A stretch of DNA of 64,000 bases from Dietzia psychralcaliphila (GCF_003096095.1 NZ_CP015453.1:2604001-2668000); one strand, 5' to 3'; shown: positions 8,925 through 17,495, numbered from the stretch's first letter. Numbers and translations: made by a program. The notes: a model not told the origin generated them from the sequence alone.

Positions 8925-9374
8925 ATGCGCCGACTCCTCACGTCTCCGACGGCCCCGCGACGATGGCGACGCCGACGCACCGCACGGATCGCCGTAGCCG
9001 CCGCGTTGGTATTGGCAGCGCCTATCGTCGGCCGCCCGGACCACGATGAGATGCCAGTGCCACCGCCCGCCGACGCGCGTCACTTACCCGACCTCAGGCC
9101 CGACCACGGGAACGTGCGGGTCGTCCCGGTCCCGCTGGCGGACCCGGCCGTCGCCGATCTCCTGAAACCCGGCGATCTCGTGGATCTGGTCGGCACGGCG
9201 GAACCGGATTCGCCCGCCGGGCCCGCGGTGGTGGCCCGCGCGGCGCGCGTCAGGGACACCCCGACCGGACGGTCCGGGAGTCGGTCGATCCTCGTGGAGG
9301 TCCCCGAATCGGACGCCGCCCGGTTGGCCTCGACCGCGGCCGGGACACCGCTGGCGGTGCTGGTGCACGGGTGA
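8925..9374 (+). CDS. SAF-domain (CpaB/RcpC-like) secreted or membrane-anchored protein
   Basis: A 149-residue protein with a very basic N-terminus (RRWRRRRTAR), one hydrophobic helix (IAVAAALVLAAPIVG), a proline-rich spacer, and an SAF-like fold (VVPVPLADPAVADLLKPGDLVDLVGTAEP). CpaB/RcpC proteins act in pilus assembly, but no tad pilus genes are nearby, so the role is unclear. mscL follows after 119 bp. The 183-bp stretch before it (8742-8924) shows nothing I can name. Confidence 0.75.
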   Translation: MRRLLTSPTAPRRWRRRRTARIAVAAALVLAAPIVGRPDHDEMPVPPPADARHLPDLRPDHGNVRVVPVPLADPAVADLLKPGDLVDLVGTAEPDSPAGPAVVARAARVRDTPTGRSGSRSILVEVPESDAARLASTAAGTPLAVLVHG

Positions 9375-9493
9375 TGGGGGTTGAGAGGCAGAGCGGCGGG
9401 TCGAATCGTGCTGGTAACGTCCCTGCTGTTCAGTCCGGAACGTACGGACACGCACGTGGTGGACCACGCCGCGTCTCCAGGGAGGGGTGCAGG

Positions 9494-9922
9494 ATGCTCA
9501 AGGGCTTCAAGGACTTCATCATGCAGGGCAACGTGATCGATCTCGCGGTCGCCGTGGTGATCGGCACGGCGTTCGCGTCGATCGTCGACGCCTTCACCAG
9601 CGCGATCATCAACCCCCTCATCGCCCTGCTCGGCGGGAACAGCGAAATCGGGTTCGCCGTCCAACTCCTGGACAACAACCCCGAGACCAGGATGGACTTC
9701 GGGCTCCTGATCACCGCGATCATCAACTTCCTGCTGATCGCCGCGGTCATCTACTTCATCCTGGTGGGGCCGATGAACAAGATGAAGGAGGCCGCCGCCA
9801 AGCGCAAGGGCATCGACGCACCCGCCTCGGACAACGACCTCCTGGTGGAGATCCGCGATCTTCTCGCGGGACGTCCGCTCACCCATCCGTCGGACCCGCA
9901 GAGCCCGTCCGGCGAGTCCTGA
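9494..9922 (+). CDS. mscL: Large-conductance mechanosensitive channel
   Basis: A 142-residue membrane channel that opens on hypo-osmotic shock. It has the family N-terminus MLKGFKDFIMQGNVIDLAVAVVIGTAF, a loop with NPLIALLGGN, a second helix (LITAIINFLLIAAVIYFILV) and a charged C-terminal bundle helix. GGAGGGG lies a few bases before the ATG. Neighbours (moaB, pepD, mprAB on the other strand) match the M. tuberculosis order Rv0981-Rv0985c. Confidence 0.96.
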   Translation: MLKGFKDFIMQGNVIDLAVAVVIGTAFASIVDAFTSAIINPLIALLGGNSEIGFAVQLLDNNPETRMDFGLLITAIINFLLIAAVIYFILVGPMNKMKEAAAKRKGIDAPASDNDLLVEIRDLLAGRPLTHPSDPQSPSGES

Positions 9923-9958
9923 CTCACCGCGCCGACGCACCCGGCGCTCCGGAGTCCC

Positions 9959-9992
9959 GAGACCCCGCATCCTCCGGAGGATGCGGGGTCTC
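9959..9992. terminator. Bidirectional terminator between mscL and the moaB unit
   Basis: A perfect 34-bp palindrome (GAGACCCCGCATCCTCC and its complement) between two convergent genes. It would form a 15-bp stem with a tetraloop on either strand. It overlaps the last two bases of the 54-residue gene's stop codon on the minus strand. Confidence 0.75.
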
Positions 9993-10155
9993 ACCCGTGG
10001 TGGGGAGGGCGTTGCTCCATCCACCAGTCGTCGCCGAGCCGGACGTCCCGATCACGGGCCTCGTCGGACGTGGTCTCCGGCAGGGTCTCGCCGAACACCT
10101 CGTCTATCCGGGCCCTGTCAATCCGGGCCCTGTCGGTGCGGGCCCTGTCGGTCAC
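9991..10155 (-). CDS. Small protein (54 aa) translationally coupled to moaB
   Basis: Starts with a GTG that overlaps the stop of the moaB-type gene (CTGTGACC) and ends on a TGA at the edge of the terminator palindrome. The product begins with three near-copies of a five-residue unit (DRAR-T/I), then VFGETLPETTSDEARD and the ending DWWMEQRPPHHG. I recall a similar R-P-P-H ending in small actinobacterial proteins but cannot verify it. No function is assigned. Coupling, exact fit between stop codon and terminator, and the aromatic, non-repetitive C-terminus support a real gene. Confidence 0.6.
   Translation of the reverse strand: MTDRARTDRARIDRARIDEVFGETLPETTSDEARDRDVRLGDDWWMEQRPPHHG
10106..10150. 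repeat. Three 15-bp tandem repeats
   Basis: Copies at 10106, 10121 and 10136 share the core CCGGGCCCTGTC with one or two changes. They lie in the 5' end of the 54-residue gene and keep its frame. Confidence 0.85.
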
Positions 10156-10727
10156 AGCTCGTCGACCGCCGACAGCTGCGCCACCACGTACGAGACCAGC
10201 GGACACAACGTCGCCATCCCATCCCGGATTGCGGCGCGACTCGGCGCGAGGTTGGCGACCACCGTGCTGCCGGACACCCCGACGAGCCCGCGGGAGACGA
10301 TCGAGTCGACAGCGCCGGCCGTGAGGCCCGACGACCGGATGGCCTCAGCGATGCCGGGCAGCCGCTGGTCGAGGATCTCCTCGGTGACCTCAGGGGTGAT
10401 GTCCCGTGGACCCACCCCGGTGCCACCCACGGTCACGACGAAGTCGAACCCGCCGACCACCGCCGTCTCCAGGGCCTTGCGCACCTCGGACTCGTCGGAC
10501 GCCACACCGACGACGCCGCCCACCAGGAAGCCCTCCTCCTCGAGCAGTTCGGTGACCAACGGACCTATCGAGTCCTCACGCTCGTCCAGCCGGTCGGTGA
10601 CCACCACGACCATCGCCCGACCGGCGATGGGGGTGTCCGCCGGAACGGCGGCCGCGGGGTCGAAATCCACGTCTGTCTGGATCTTGCGACCACCGGGCAG
10701 AGACCTCGGGTCAAATCTGGTGCTCAT
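10152..10727 (-). CDS. MogA/MoaB-family molybdopterin adenylyltransferase-like protein
   Basis: A 191-residue protein with the MoCF fold: VVVVTDRLDEREDSIGP, the GG(T)GxxPRD motif VTVGGTGVGPRDITPE, and the late SGSTVVANLAPSRAAI segment. Family members adenylate molybdopterin during molybdenum cofactor synthesis. In M. tuberculosis the matching gene moaB2 follows pepD. Here its ATG overlaps the pepD stop (ATGA), so it is part of the mprA-mprB-pepD transcript. Why a cofactor enzyme travels with an envelope protease is not known. Confidence 0.88.
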   Translation of the reverse strand: MSTRFDPRSLPGGRKIQTDVDFDPAAAVPADTPIAGRAMVVVVTDRLDEREDSIGPLVTELLEEEGFLVGGVVGVASDESEVRKALETAVVGGFDFVVTVGGTGVGPRDITPEVTEEILDQRLPGIAEAIRSSGLTAGAVDSIVSRGLVGVSGSTVVANLAPSRAAIRDGMATLCPLVSYVVAQLSAVDEL

Positions 10728-12190
10728 CTCGCCTCTCCCAGTACCACGTCGACAGTCGTCGGCTGTTCGCCCACACGAGCAGCATAGGTGACGGAGATCG
10801 TCTCCCCCGGAGCCCTCGAACGGATCGCGGCGACCAGCGCGTCTCCGCCCTCGATAACCCGCTCCCCGACCTTGGTGATCACCGCGCCCTCCTCGATGCC
10901 CGCCTGCTCGGCCGGTCCCCCCACCTCGGTGGTGCGTACCAGCGCACCGTCGGTGTCGGGCTGGTCGCTCACCGAGACGCCGAGAACGGCACGGGTGGCG
11001 AAGCCCTGCTTGATCAGCTGGTCAGCGATCCGCCGGGCCTGGTCGACGGGGATGGCGAAGCCCAGACCGATCGATCCCGAGTTCCCCGAGCCCAGCGAGG
11101 CGATGGCCGAGTTGATGCCGACCAGCTCGCCGTTCATGTTGACCAGCGCACCACCGGAGTTACCCGGGTTTACAGCCGCATCGGTCTGGATGGCGTCGAT
11201 CACCGTGTTCTGGTCGGATTGTGCACCTCCCGCCCGAACCGGCCTGTCGAGCGCGGAGACGATGCCCGTCGTCACGGTCCCGGACAGTCCGAGCGGGGAA
11301 CCCACCGCCGCGACGGCCTGTCCCTCGTCGAGAGTCGAGGAGGACCCCAGGGCGATCGGGGTGAGCGATCGGTCGGTGTCCGCCCTGATCACGGCGATGT
11401 CCGTGGCCGGGTCGGTGCCGACGACGGTCGCCGGGGCAGTGGACCCGTCGTCGAAGCGCACCTGGATCTGGCCGCCGGTCGCCGCCATACCGATGACGTG
11501 GTTGTTGGTGATGATCAGGCCGTCCTGGGTCAGCACCACCCCGGAACCCTCACCACGCCCGGCCTGCCCGCGGACATCGATCGAGACCACGCTCGGCAGG
11601 ACCTTGTCGGCGACCGCCTCGACGGTGCCGTCCGGGGCCTGACCCTCTGGCTGCTCGGATGCGATCGGTGAGGTCAGCCTCGGGCCGTCGCCACCGCCGG
11701 CCACCGTGGCGCCTATCCACCCACCCAGGCCACCCGAGATGAGCATCGCGGCCACCAGCCCGGCGACCACCAGGCCCCGTCCCGACTTGCGGGATGTGGT
11801 CGTATCCGGGTCTCCGCCGCTGTATGGGGAGTGCGGGGGCATAGCCGTTGTCGGTTGTCCCGGACCGCCCCAGCCCTGGTTGGGCTGTGCTGAACCGGCC
11901 TGCACGTGCCCGTACTGACCAGGCTGTGCGGGACCGTACTGACCGGGACCGGGACCGGGACCGGCCTGTGCCGGACCGTGACCGGGCGGGTCGTCGTTCG
12001 CGGGGCCCGGTTGCCGGCCCGCATCGTGGGCACCGTACGGGTTCTCCCCGGCGGGCCGCTGTCCGTATCCACCCGGCCCGTATCCACCCTGTCCGTATCC
12101 ACCCGGTCCGGCGCCCGGACCTGATGCCCACTCGTCGCCGGGCCGGGGAGCACCCGTACCCCGATCGTTCTCGTTCTCCATACCCGACAT
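10724..12190 (-). CDS. pepD: HtrA-family serine protease (PepD-like)
   Basis: A 488-residue membrane-tethered envelope protease. Residues 1-135 are a cytoplasmic Gly/Pro/Gln/Tyr-rich region with tandem GYGQ/GYGP units, one helix spans about 139-160, and then comes a trypsin-like domain with His231 (TNNHVI), Asp264 (ATDIAVI) and Ser345 (GNSGGALV), followed by a PDZ domain (about 395-485, AVLGVSV ... GGPAEQAGIEEGAVIT). Known homologues degrade misfolded envelope proteins and feed back on MprAB. It lies 48 bp downstream of mprB and overlaps moaB by four bases. The ATG three codons downstream (12181) is an alternative start. Confidence 0.94.
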   Translation of the reverse strand: MSGMENENDRGTGAPRPGDEWASGPGAGPGGYGQGGYGPGGYGQRPAGENPYGAHDAGRQPGPANDDPPGHGPAQAGPGPGPGQYGPAQPGQYGHVQAGSAQPNQGWGGPGQPTTAMPPHSPYSGGDPDTTTSRKSGRGLVVAGLVAAMLISGGLGGWIGATVAGGGDGPRLTSPIASEQPEGQAPDGTVEAVADKVLPSVVSIDVRGQAGRGEGSGVVLTQDGLIITNNHVIGMAATGGQIQVRFDDGSTAPATVVGTDPATDIAVIRADTDRSLTPIALGSSSTLDEGQAVAAVGSPLGLSGTVTTGIVSALDRPVRAGGAQSDQNTVIDAIQTDAAVNPGNSGGALVNMNGELVGINSAIASLGSGNSGSIGLGFAIPVDQARRIADQLIKQGFATRAVLGVSVSDQPDTDGALVRTTEVGGPAEQAGIEEGAVITKVGERVIEGGDALVAAIRSRAPGETISVTYAARVGEQPTTVDVVLGEAR

Positions 12191-12238
12191 GGTTCCTCAC
12201 CGCGCTGTGCGCCCGCTGAGACAACGGGGATCCCCGGT

Positions 12239-13630
12239 TCAGTTCGGGGGGAGTTCGCAACCGGGGATCGTCATCCGCACCTCGGTACCACCGCCGTCGG
12301 CGTCGTGGATCTCCACCGTCCCACCGTGCCGGGTCACCACCTGACGGACGATCGCCAATCCGAGCCCCGAGCCCGGCATCGCCCGCGCCTCCCGCGAGCG
12401 GTGGAATCGTTCGAAGACCAGTTGCCGGTCCGCTTCCGGGATTCCCGGCCCCTGGTCGGCGACGGTCAACTCCACGACCGATTCCGAGACCGGATTCATC
12501 CGGACCGTGACCGTGCCCCCGGTGGGGCTCCACTTGGCGGCGTTGTCGCAGATGTTCAGCACCGCACGCTCGATCCCCGCGTTGTCGCCGAACGAGTACC
12601 AGGGCGCCAGGTCGACGTCGAACTGCACGTCGTGGCGCCGCCGACGAACCCGCTCGAGGGCCCGCTCCACCGCCTCGGACACCGCGACCGGCTCGAGCTC
12701 GACATCCCCGGAATCTTCGCGCGCGAGCTCGACGAGGTCCCCGACCAGCTGGCTGAGCTCGGAGATCTGACCGATCACATCGACCTCGAGGGCCCCCCTG
12801 TCGGCAGCCGGGATGGTGGGAGCGCCCGGGCGGCTCGCGGCGATCAGCAGTTCCACGTTGGTCCGCAGACTGGTCAGGGGTGTCTTGAGCTCGTGTCCGG
12901 CGTCGGCCACGAGCCTCGATTGTCGCTCCCTGCTCTCCCCCAGCGCGACGAGCATCTGGTTGAAGCTCGCGGTGAGTCGGGCGATCTCGTCGTCCCCCGT
13001 CACCGGGATGGGTCGAAGGTCGTCGGTCCGGGCGATCCGCTCCACCGCCCTCGTCAGCCGGGCGACCGGGGCAAGTCCCGTGCGCCCCACCGCCGTACCG
13101 GCCACCGCCGCGAGCGCGATTCCCGCGGCACCCACCAGTGTCAGGACGATCGCGAGGCGATTAAGGGCCGCCCTGGTGGGGCTCAGGTCCTGCGCCAGGA
13201 TGAGTGTGGACCCGTCGCGGACCCCCACCGCGTAGATCTGCTTGCCGCCGGCCGTCCGCAGACTCGACTCGGCCTCGCCCCGCACCACCGCGATCTCGGG
13301 GCTGCCGATCTGGAACGGTTCACCGGTGGCGGTCCGGACGCCGGAGGGTGCGACGATCTGCGCGTCCAGATTGGGGTTGAAGGCCCGCAGAGCGATCAGC
13401 GTGCTGCGGGACTGGAGAGCGAACTCCGAGGCGAGCTGACTGTTGACCAGTTGATCGGCCTGTTGCTGGAGTCGGTTGTTGACGTCGCTGTACATCGACC
13501 CGGACACGACGAAGTACGCCGCGACGGCCATCAAGGCCACCGCTACGCCCACCGAACTGGCCGCCAACAGGGTCACCCGCTGGTGCAGGGAGATCGGTGT
13601 GGAGCCCCACCCCACCGTGCGGGCTGGCAC
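12239..13630 (-). CDS. mprB: Sensor histidine kinase MprB-like
   Basis: A 463-residue envelope-stress sensor: TM1 near residues 20-42, an extracytoplasmic sensor region to about 160, TM2 (LAIVLTLVGAAGIALAAVAG), a HAMP linker, H-box AGHELKTPLTSLRTNVELL, N-box CDNAAKWSP and G-boxes DQGPGIPEAD and GSGLGLAIVRQV. Its GTG start overlaps the mprA stop by one base (TAGTG). In mycobacteria MprB phosphorylates MprA in response to detergent and envelope stress and controls pepD, sigB and sigE. The order mprA-mprB-pepD here is the same. Confidence 0.93.
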   Translation of the reverse strand: MPARTVGWGSTPISLHQRVTLLAASSVGVAVALMAVAAYFVVSGSMYSDVNNRLQQQADQLVNSQLASEFALQSRSTLIALRAFNPNLDAQIVAPSGVRTATGEPFQIGSPEIAVVRGEAESSLRTAGGKQIYAVGVRDGSTLILAQDLSPTRAALNRLAIVLTLVGAAGIALAAVAGTAVGRTGLAPVARLTRAVERIARTDDLRPIPVTGDDEIARLTASFNQMLVALGESRERQSRLVADAGHELKTPLTSLRTNVELLIAASRPGAPTIPAADRGALEVDVIGQISELSQLVGDLVELAREDSGDVELEPVAVSEAVERALERVRRRRHDVQFDVDLAPWYSFGDNAGIERAVLNICDNAAKWSPTGGTVTVRMNPVSESVVELTVADQGPGIPEADRQLVFERFHRSREARAMPGSGLGLAIVRQVVTRHGGTVEIHDADGGGTEVRMTIPGCELPPN

Positions 13631-14313
13631 TACGGCGTCTCGCGCAACACGTATCCCACGCCACGAACGGTGTGGATCAGACGACTCTCGCCGTCGCCTT
13701 CGGTCTTACGGCGGAGGTAGCCGATGTACACCTCGAGAGCGTTCCCCGAGGTGGGGAAGTCATAGCCCCACACCTCCTCCAGGATGTGACTCCGGGTGAG
13801 GACACGGCGGGGATGGTGCAGGAGCAACTCGAGCAGGGAGAACTCGGTGCGGGTCAGCTGGATCCGGCGCTCACCACGGGTGACCTCGCGGGTCGCCAGG
13901 TCCATCCGCAGGTCCTCGAACTCCAACACCTCGTCGACGTCCTCCGCCTCAGGTCCCCGACGGCGCAGCAACGCCCGCAGCCGGGCAAGCAGCTCCTCCA
14001 GGGCGAAGGGCTTGGGCAGGTAGTCGTCGGCACCCGCGTCCAGGCCCGCCACCCGCTCCGACACCGCGTCCCGGGCGGTCAGCATGAGCACAGGGAGGTC
14101 ATCCCCCCGGCTACGCAGGATCCGGCACACCTCGAGGCCGTCGCGGCGGGGCATCATCACGTCGAGGATCACCGCGTCCGGACGGTTCGCGTCCAGTCGC
14201 TCGACAGCCTCGATTCCGTCCCCCGCGAGCTCCACGGAGTAACCGTTGAACGTGAGGGAGCGGCGCAGGGATTCACGGACGGCCTGGTCGTCGTCCACAA
14301 CGAGGATCTTCAT
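13630..14313 (-). CDS. mprA: Response regulator MprA-like (OmpR family)
   Basis: A 227-residue DNA-binding regulator: receiver domain with DDD at the N-terminus (ILVVDDDQ), phospho-acceptor Asp in [13 protein letters not shown], Lys in YLPKPF, and a winged helix ending [18 protein letters not shown] at 14313 starts the canonical [17 protein letters not shown]-like sequence precedes it. First gene of the mprA-mprB-pepD-moaB unit, behind the rpmF terminator. The 87 bases between are expected to hold the promoter, but I see no clear box. Confidence 0.94.
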   Translation of the reverse strand: MKILVVDDDQAVRESLRRSLTFNGYSVELAGDGIEAVERLDANRPDAVILDVMMPRRDGLEVCRILRSRGDDLPVLMLTARDAVSERVAGLDAGADDYLPKPFALEELLARLRALLRRRGPEAEDVDEVLEFEDLRMDLATREVTRGERRIQLTRTEFSLLELLLHHPRRVLTRSHILEEVWGYDFPTSGNALEVYIGYLRRKTEGDGESRLIHTVRGVGYVLRETP

Positions 14314-14400
14314 AGGGGGAAGTCTCTCGCACACGCCTGAACCACGGCTGAGGAATTCCCCGACGGATCACCGACGCCGCCCCTCGCAGACCGACGCCGA

Positions 14401-14436
14401 CGAGCCCGGTGGGTCCGTGGGGACCCACCGGGCTCG
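14401..14436 (-). terminator. Terminator of the L31/L32 transcript
   Basis: A perfect 16-bp stem (CGAGCCCGGTGGGTCC and its complement) with loop GTGG, between rpmF and mprA, both on the minus strand. There is no long T run, as is common in high-GC genomes. Confidence 0.7.
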
Positions 14437-14513
14437 TGACCGGGCGTGTGCGTGCGACGCTCAGGCGTCGCCGGGCTCAGTTGTCTCGGCGCTCGGCTCT
14501 CAGCTGCGCAGAG

Positions 14514-14684
14514 TCAGCGGTCGAGGTCGACGAGGCCGAGCTTCGCGGCCTTGACCAGTCGACGCGGCAGCACCACGGCGCGGCCGTCGATCTTGGTCTC
14601 CTGGAGGGCCGGGTTGTCGGCCTTCCACTGCGAGCGGCGGGAATGGGTGTTGGCGCGCGAGAGGCGACGCTTCGGAACTGCCAT
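14514..14684 (-). CDS. rpmF: 50S ribosomal protein L32
   Basis: A 56-residue basic protein starting [21 protein letters not shown], the L32 signature. It lacks the Cys pairs of zinc-binding L32 forms. It lies 64 bp after the L31 gene on the same strand, and ahead of mprA, as Rv0979A is in M. tuberculosis. Confidence 0.96.
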   Translation of the reverse strand: MAVPKRRLSRANTHSRRSQWKADNPALQETKIDGRAVVLPRRLVKAAKLGLVDLDR

Positions 14685-14748
14685 GACTATTACGTCCTCA
14701 GGGTCTCGGGTGTGGGTGTGGGCCGGTGGCGAACCGCCGGCCCGCGGC

Positions 14749-15009
14749 TCACTTGGTGCGGCGGGTGCGGTTGCCGTAACGGCGCTGGAACTTCTCGACA
14801 CGGCCGGCCGTGTCCATGACGCGCTGCGCGCCGGTCCAGAACGGGTGCGACTCGCTGGTCACGTCCACGACGATGAGCGGGTAGGAGTTGCCGTCCTCCC
14901 ACTCGACGGTGCGCTGGCTGGTCGCGGTGGAACGGGTGAGGAACTTGGTGCCCGTGCCCGCGTCCTGGAAGACCACCGGGTGGTAGTCGGGGTGGATGTC
15001 GTTCTTCAT
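14749..15009 (-). CDS. rpmE2: 50S ribosomal protein L31 type B
   Basis: An 86-residue L31 of the B type: [16 protein letters not shown] start and [28 protein letters not shown] end, with no CxxC zinc knuckle. Type B forms do not need zinc and in many bacteria replace the zinc form under zinc limitation. Divergent from the L28-L33-S14-S18 unit. Confidence 0.95.
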   Translation of the reverse strand: MKNDIHPDYHPVVFQDAGTGTKFLTRSTATSQRTVEWEDGNSYPLIVVDVTSESHPFWTGAQRVMDTAGRVEKFQRRYGNRTRRTK

Positions 15010-15379
15010 ACTTGGATCCCTCTAGCTCGGTAGAAGTCTTGGGTCTGGCGCCCGCCCCGTCAGGAGCGTGCAAATGCCAGTGGCCGAACCGGGGATCCCG
15101 GTATCAGCACACGCATCGGTAGATCGTACCCGTACGATGACCGGGTACTCAATTCGTGGTCTCGGGGTGCGCTCCGTGCGCGCTCCTTACCGGCGCTGAC
15201 GTGCTGATTACCGTTTCCCGCGGTCGGGCCGTAAACTAGACCATCGCTGTTGTCTGCACGTTTGCTATCGCCTCTCACGGTGCCCGCGACGTGATGATCC
15301 GCTGCTGCTCGGCCTAGGCCGACCGGGAGCTCCGACCATCACGCGCCACCGTACGAGGAGGCGGAAGGAGAACCACGCC
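15010..15379. other. 370-bp divergent control region between ribosomal protein units
   Basis: Holds no gene I can support. It should contain promoters for both directions. Visible elements are a dyad GTACCCG-N9-CGGGTAC (15126-15148) nearer the L31 side and a possible -10 hexamer TAAACT at 15232-15237 for the rightward unit. No AT-rich Zur-type palindrome is visible. The leftward unit has a GGGATCC stretch and the rightward one a GGAAGGAG ribosome-binding site before its ATG. Confidence 0.5.
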
Positions 15380-15616
15380 ATGTCGGCGCATTGCCAGGTA
15401 ACGGGACGGAAGCCGGGTTTCGGCAAGTCCGTCTCGCACTCACACCGCAGGACCAACCGTCGCTGGAACCCGAACATCCAGCGCCGTAGCTACTTCGTGC
15501 CCTCCGAGGGTCGTCGCGTCACGCTGACGGTCTCGACCAAGGGCATCAAGACCATCGACCGCGATGGCATCGAGGCCGTCGTGGCCCGTATCCGCGCCCG
15601 TGGGGAGAAGATCTGA
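15380..15616 (+). CDS. rpmB: 50S ribosomal protein L28
   Basis: A 78-residue L28 ([28 protein letters not shown]). The zinc-type motif CxxC is reduced to a single Cys followed by V-T, so it is a zinc-independent variant. GGAAGGAG lies just upstream. First gene of a four-gene ribosomal unit; the next ATG follows its stop by one base. Confidence 0.96.
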   Translation: MSAHCQVTGRKPGFGKSVSHSHRRTNRRWNPNIQRRSYFVPSEGRRVTLTVSTKGIKTIDRDGIEAVVARIRARGEKI

Positions 15617-15617
15617 G

Positions 15618-15782
15618 ATGGCACGTAACGACGTTCGACCCATCATCAAGCTCAAGTCCACGGCCGGGACCGGGTTCACCTACGTGACCCGCAAGAACCG
15701 CCGTAACAACCCGGACCGCATCGTCCTCAAGAAGTTCGACCCGGTCGTCCGCAAGCACGTCGAATTCCGAGAGGAGCGCTGA
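15618..15782 (+). CDS. rpmG: 50S ribosomal protein L33
   Basis: A 54-residue L33 ([34 protein letters not shown]) without cysteines, i.e. the zinc-free form. It begins one base after the L28 stop and is followed after three bases by S14. Confidence 0.96.
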   Translation: MARNDVRPIIKLKSTAGTGFTYVTRKNRRNNPDRIVLKKFDPVVRKHVEFREER

Positions 15783-15785
15783 CCC

Positions 15786-16091
15786 GTGGCCAAGAAGTCA
15801 AAGATCGCGCGTAACGAGCAGCGCAAGGCCAAGGTGGCCCGATTCGCCGAGCGGCGCGCCGAGCTCAAGGCTGTCATCAAGAACCCCGAGAGCACGGACG
15901 AGGCGCGTATGGACGCCCAGACCGCGCTCAACAAGATGCCGCGTGACGCCTCGCCCGTGCGGGTGCGTAACCGCGACGTCGCCGACGGCCGCCCGCGCGG
16001 CTACCTCCGTAAGTTCGGTCTCTCCCGCGTCCGGATGCGCGAGATGGCCCACCGTGGCGAGCTGCCCGGTGTCACGAAGTCGAGTTGGTGA
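15786..16091 (+). CDS. rpsN: 30S ribosomal protein S14
   Basis: A 101-residue long-form S14 ([17 protein letters not shown] ... [33 protein letters not shown]) without the CxxC pairs of the short zinc form. GTG start three bases after the L33 stop. Confidence 0.96.
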   Translation: MAKKSKIARNEQRKAKVARFAERRAELKAVIKNPESTDEARMDAQTALNKMPRDASPVRVRNRDVADGRPRGYLRKFGLSRVRMREMAHRGELPGVTKSSW

Positions 16092-16101
16092 GTAGGTAAT
16101 C

Positions 16102-16359
16102 ATGGCTAAAGCGCGTAGCACTCCGTCCAAGAAGGTCCGGGCCCAGGAAGGCCGTCGTCCCAAGAAGAACCCGTTGAAGGTCGCGGGTATCGAGACGGTC
16201 GACTACAAGGACGTCAACACCCTCCGCACGTTCATCTCCGATCGTGGCAAGATCCGTTCACGCCGCGTCACCGGCCTCACGCCGCAGCAGCAGCGTCAGG
16301 TCGCCGTCGCGGTCAAGAACGCCCGCGAGATGGCTTTGCTGCCGTTCACCAGTCGCTGA
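16102..16359 (+). CDS. rpsR: 30S ribosomal protein S18
   Basis: An 85-residue S18 ([49 protein letters not shown]) with no cysteines, unlike zinc-binding S18. Last gene of the L28-L33-S14-S18 unit, followed by a terminator. Confidence 0.96.
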   Translation: MAKARSTPSKKVRAQEGRRPKKNPLKVAGIETVDYKDVNTLRTFISDRGKIRSRRVTGLTPQQQRQVAVAVKNAREMALLPFTSR

Positions 16360-16434
16360 GCCACTGCTCGGCGCGGTCGAACCGCACCGCCCGTCCCGCC
16401 CGCGGTAGCTAGCCGCCGACCGGACAACAGCAAC

Positions 16435-16483
16435 CCGATCGGGGTCGCGCCTCCTGCCCGCAGGAGTGCTCGGCCCCGATCGG
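16435..16483 (+). terminator. Terminator after rpsR
   Basis: Outer arms CCGATCGGGG and CCCCGATCGG enclose an inner hairpin CTCCTG-CCCG-CAGGAG. It separates the ribosomal unit from the AEC transporter gene. There is no T run. Confidence 0.65.
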
Positions 16484-16522
16484 CGTTACCGCTCCCCCTC
16501 CCCCGAATCCGAGGAGTCCGCA

Positions 16523-17464
16523 GTGGTCGGCGTCCTTAACGGCTTCGCCGTGATCGTCGCTCTCGTCGCACTGGGTTGGCTGCTCGCCCGCTCCCGGGTC
16601 CTCGGCACCGACGCGCGCCTAGTGCTCAACCGGCTCGTGTTCTTCGTCGCCACCCCGGCCCTGCTGTTCGACGCCCTCGCCCGCACCACGCTCGACCAGG
16701 TCTTCACCGGCGTCTTCGTGGTCTCCGCCGGTACGGCGCTCGTGATGGCGCTGGCCTACGTTCTCATCGCGAAAGTGTGGCTCCGACGACCGGCCGCCGA
16801 CCTCGCCGTCGGCGCCCTGGCCGCCAGCTACGTCAACTCCGCCAACCTGGGTATCCCCATCGCCGTGTACGTCCTGGGGGACTTCGGGTTCGTCATGCCC
16901 CTCCTGCTGTTCCAGGTGGCGGTGCTGCAGCCGGTCGCCATTGCCGTCCTCGAGCGCGCCGCCCGGACGGAGGGCACGACGGACGGCCGTGGAGGTGCAT
17001 TCGCCTCGGCGCTCCAGGCAGCCCGGACCCCCCTCGTCCTGGCCGCTCTCGCCGGGGTGGTGGTGGCCGCCCTGCCCTGGACACCGCCCGACCCTCTCCT
17101 CGAGCCCGTTCACCTGGTGGGTCAGATCTCGGTCCCCGGCGCGCTCCTGGTGTTCGGCATGTCCCTCTACGGCGTCAAGGTGCTCGAGGCCGGCGCCTCG
17201 CCGCGCCGGGAGATCTGGCTGGCCAGCGTGCTCAAACTGGTGGCGCACCCTCTGCTCGCCTACGCCATCGGCAGCGGCCTCATGGGCATGCGGGGTCACG
17301 AGCTGCTCACCGTGGTGGTGGCCGCCGCCCTGCCCACCGCGCAGAACGTCCTCGTGGTGGCCACCCGCTACGGACACGGGACGCTGCTCGCCCGCGACTC
17401 GGCGGTCCTCACCACCCTCGGTGCCCTCCCCGTTCTGCTGCTGGTGTCGGCACTGCTGGCCTGA
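16523..17464 (+). CDS. AEC-family (auxin efflux carrier-like) transporter
   Basis: A 313-residue membrane protein of about ten helices with the AEC repeat pattern: N-terminal VGVLNGFAVIVALVALGWLLARSRVLG, a central polar loop (AARTEGTTDGRGG), and the conserved NSANLGIPIAVYVLG segment matched by PTAQNVLVVATRYG in the second half. AEC proteins export small carboxylates or similar anions. GTG at 16523 is chosen because GAGGAG precedes it; a longer frame would start inside the terminator. The LacI gene follows 31 bp later and may be co-transcribed. Confidence 0.88.
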   Translation: MVGVLNGFAVIVALVALGWLLARSRVLGTDARLVLNRLVFFVATPALLFDALARTTLDQVFTGVFVVSAGTALVMALAYVLIAKVWLRRPAADLAVGALAASYVNSANLGIPIAVYVLGDFGFVMPLLLFQVAVLQPVAIAVLERAARTEGTTDGRGGAFASALQAARTPLVLAALAGVVVAALPWTPPDPLLEPVHLVGQISVPGALLVFGMSLYGVKVLEAGASPRREIWLASVLKLVAHPLLAYAIGSGLMGMRGHELLTVVVAAALPTAQNVLVVATRYGHGTLLARDSAVLTTLGALPVLLLVSALLA

Positions 17465-17495
17465 TCCCCCCGCTCGTTGTGGTGGAGTAGATCGT

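Noticed and set aside
15060-15278. A 72-codon open frame in the ribosomal control region.
   Set aside because: No ribosome-binding site, no recognisable motif, and composition like non-coding sequence.
15010-15379. Zur box for the zinc-free ribosomal genes.
   Set aside because: I found no AT-rich palindrome of the Zur type on either strand of this region.
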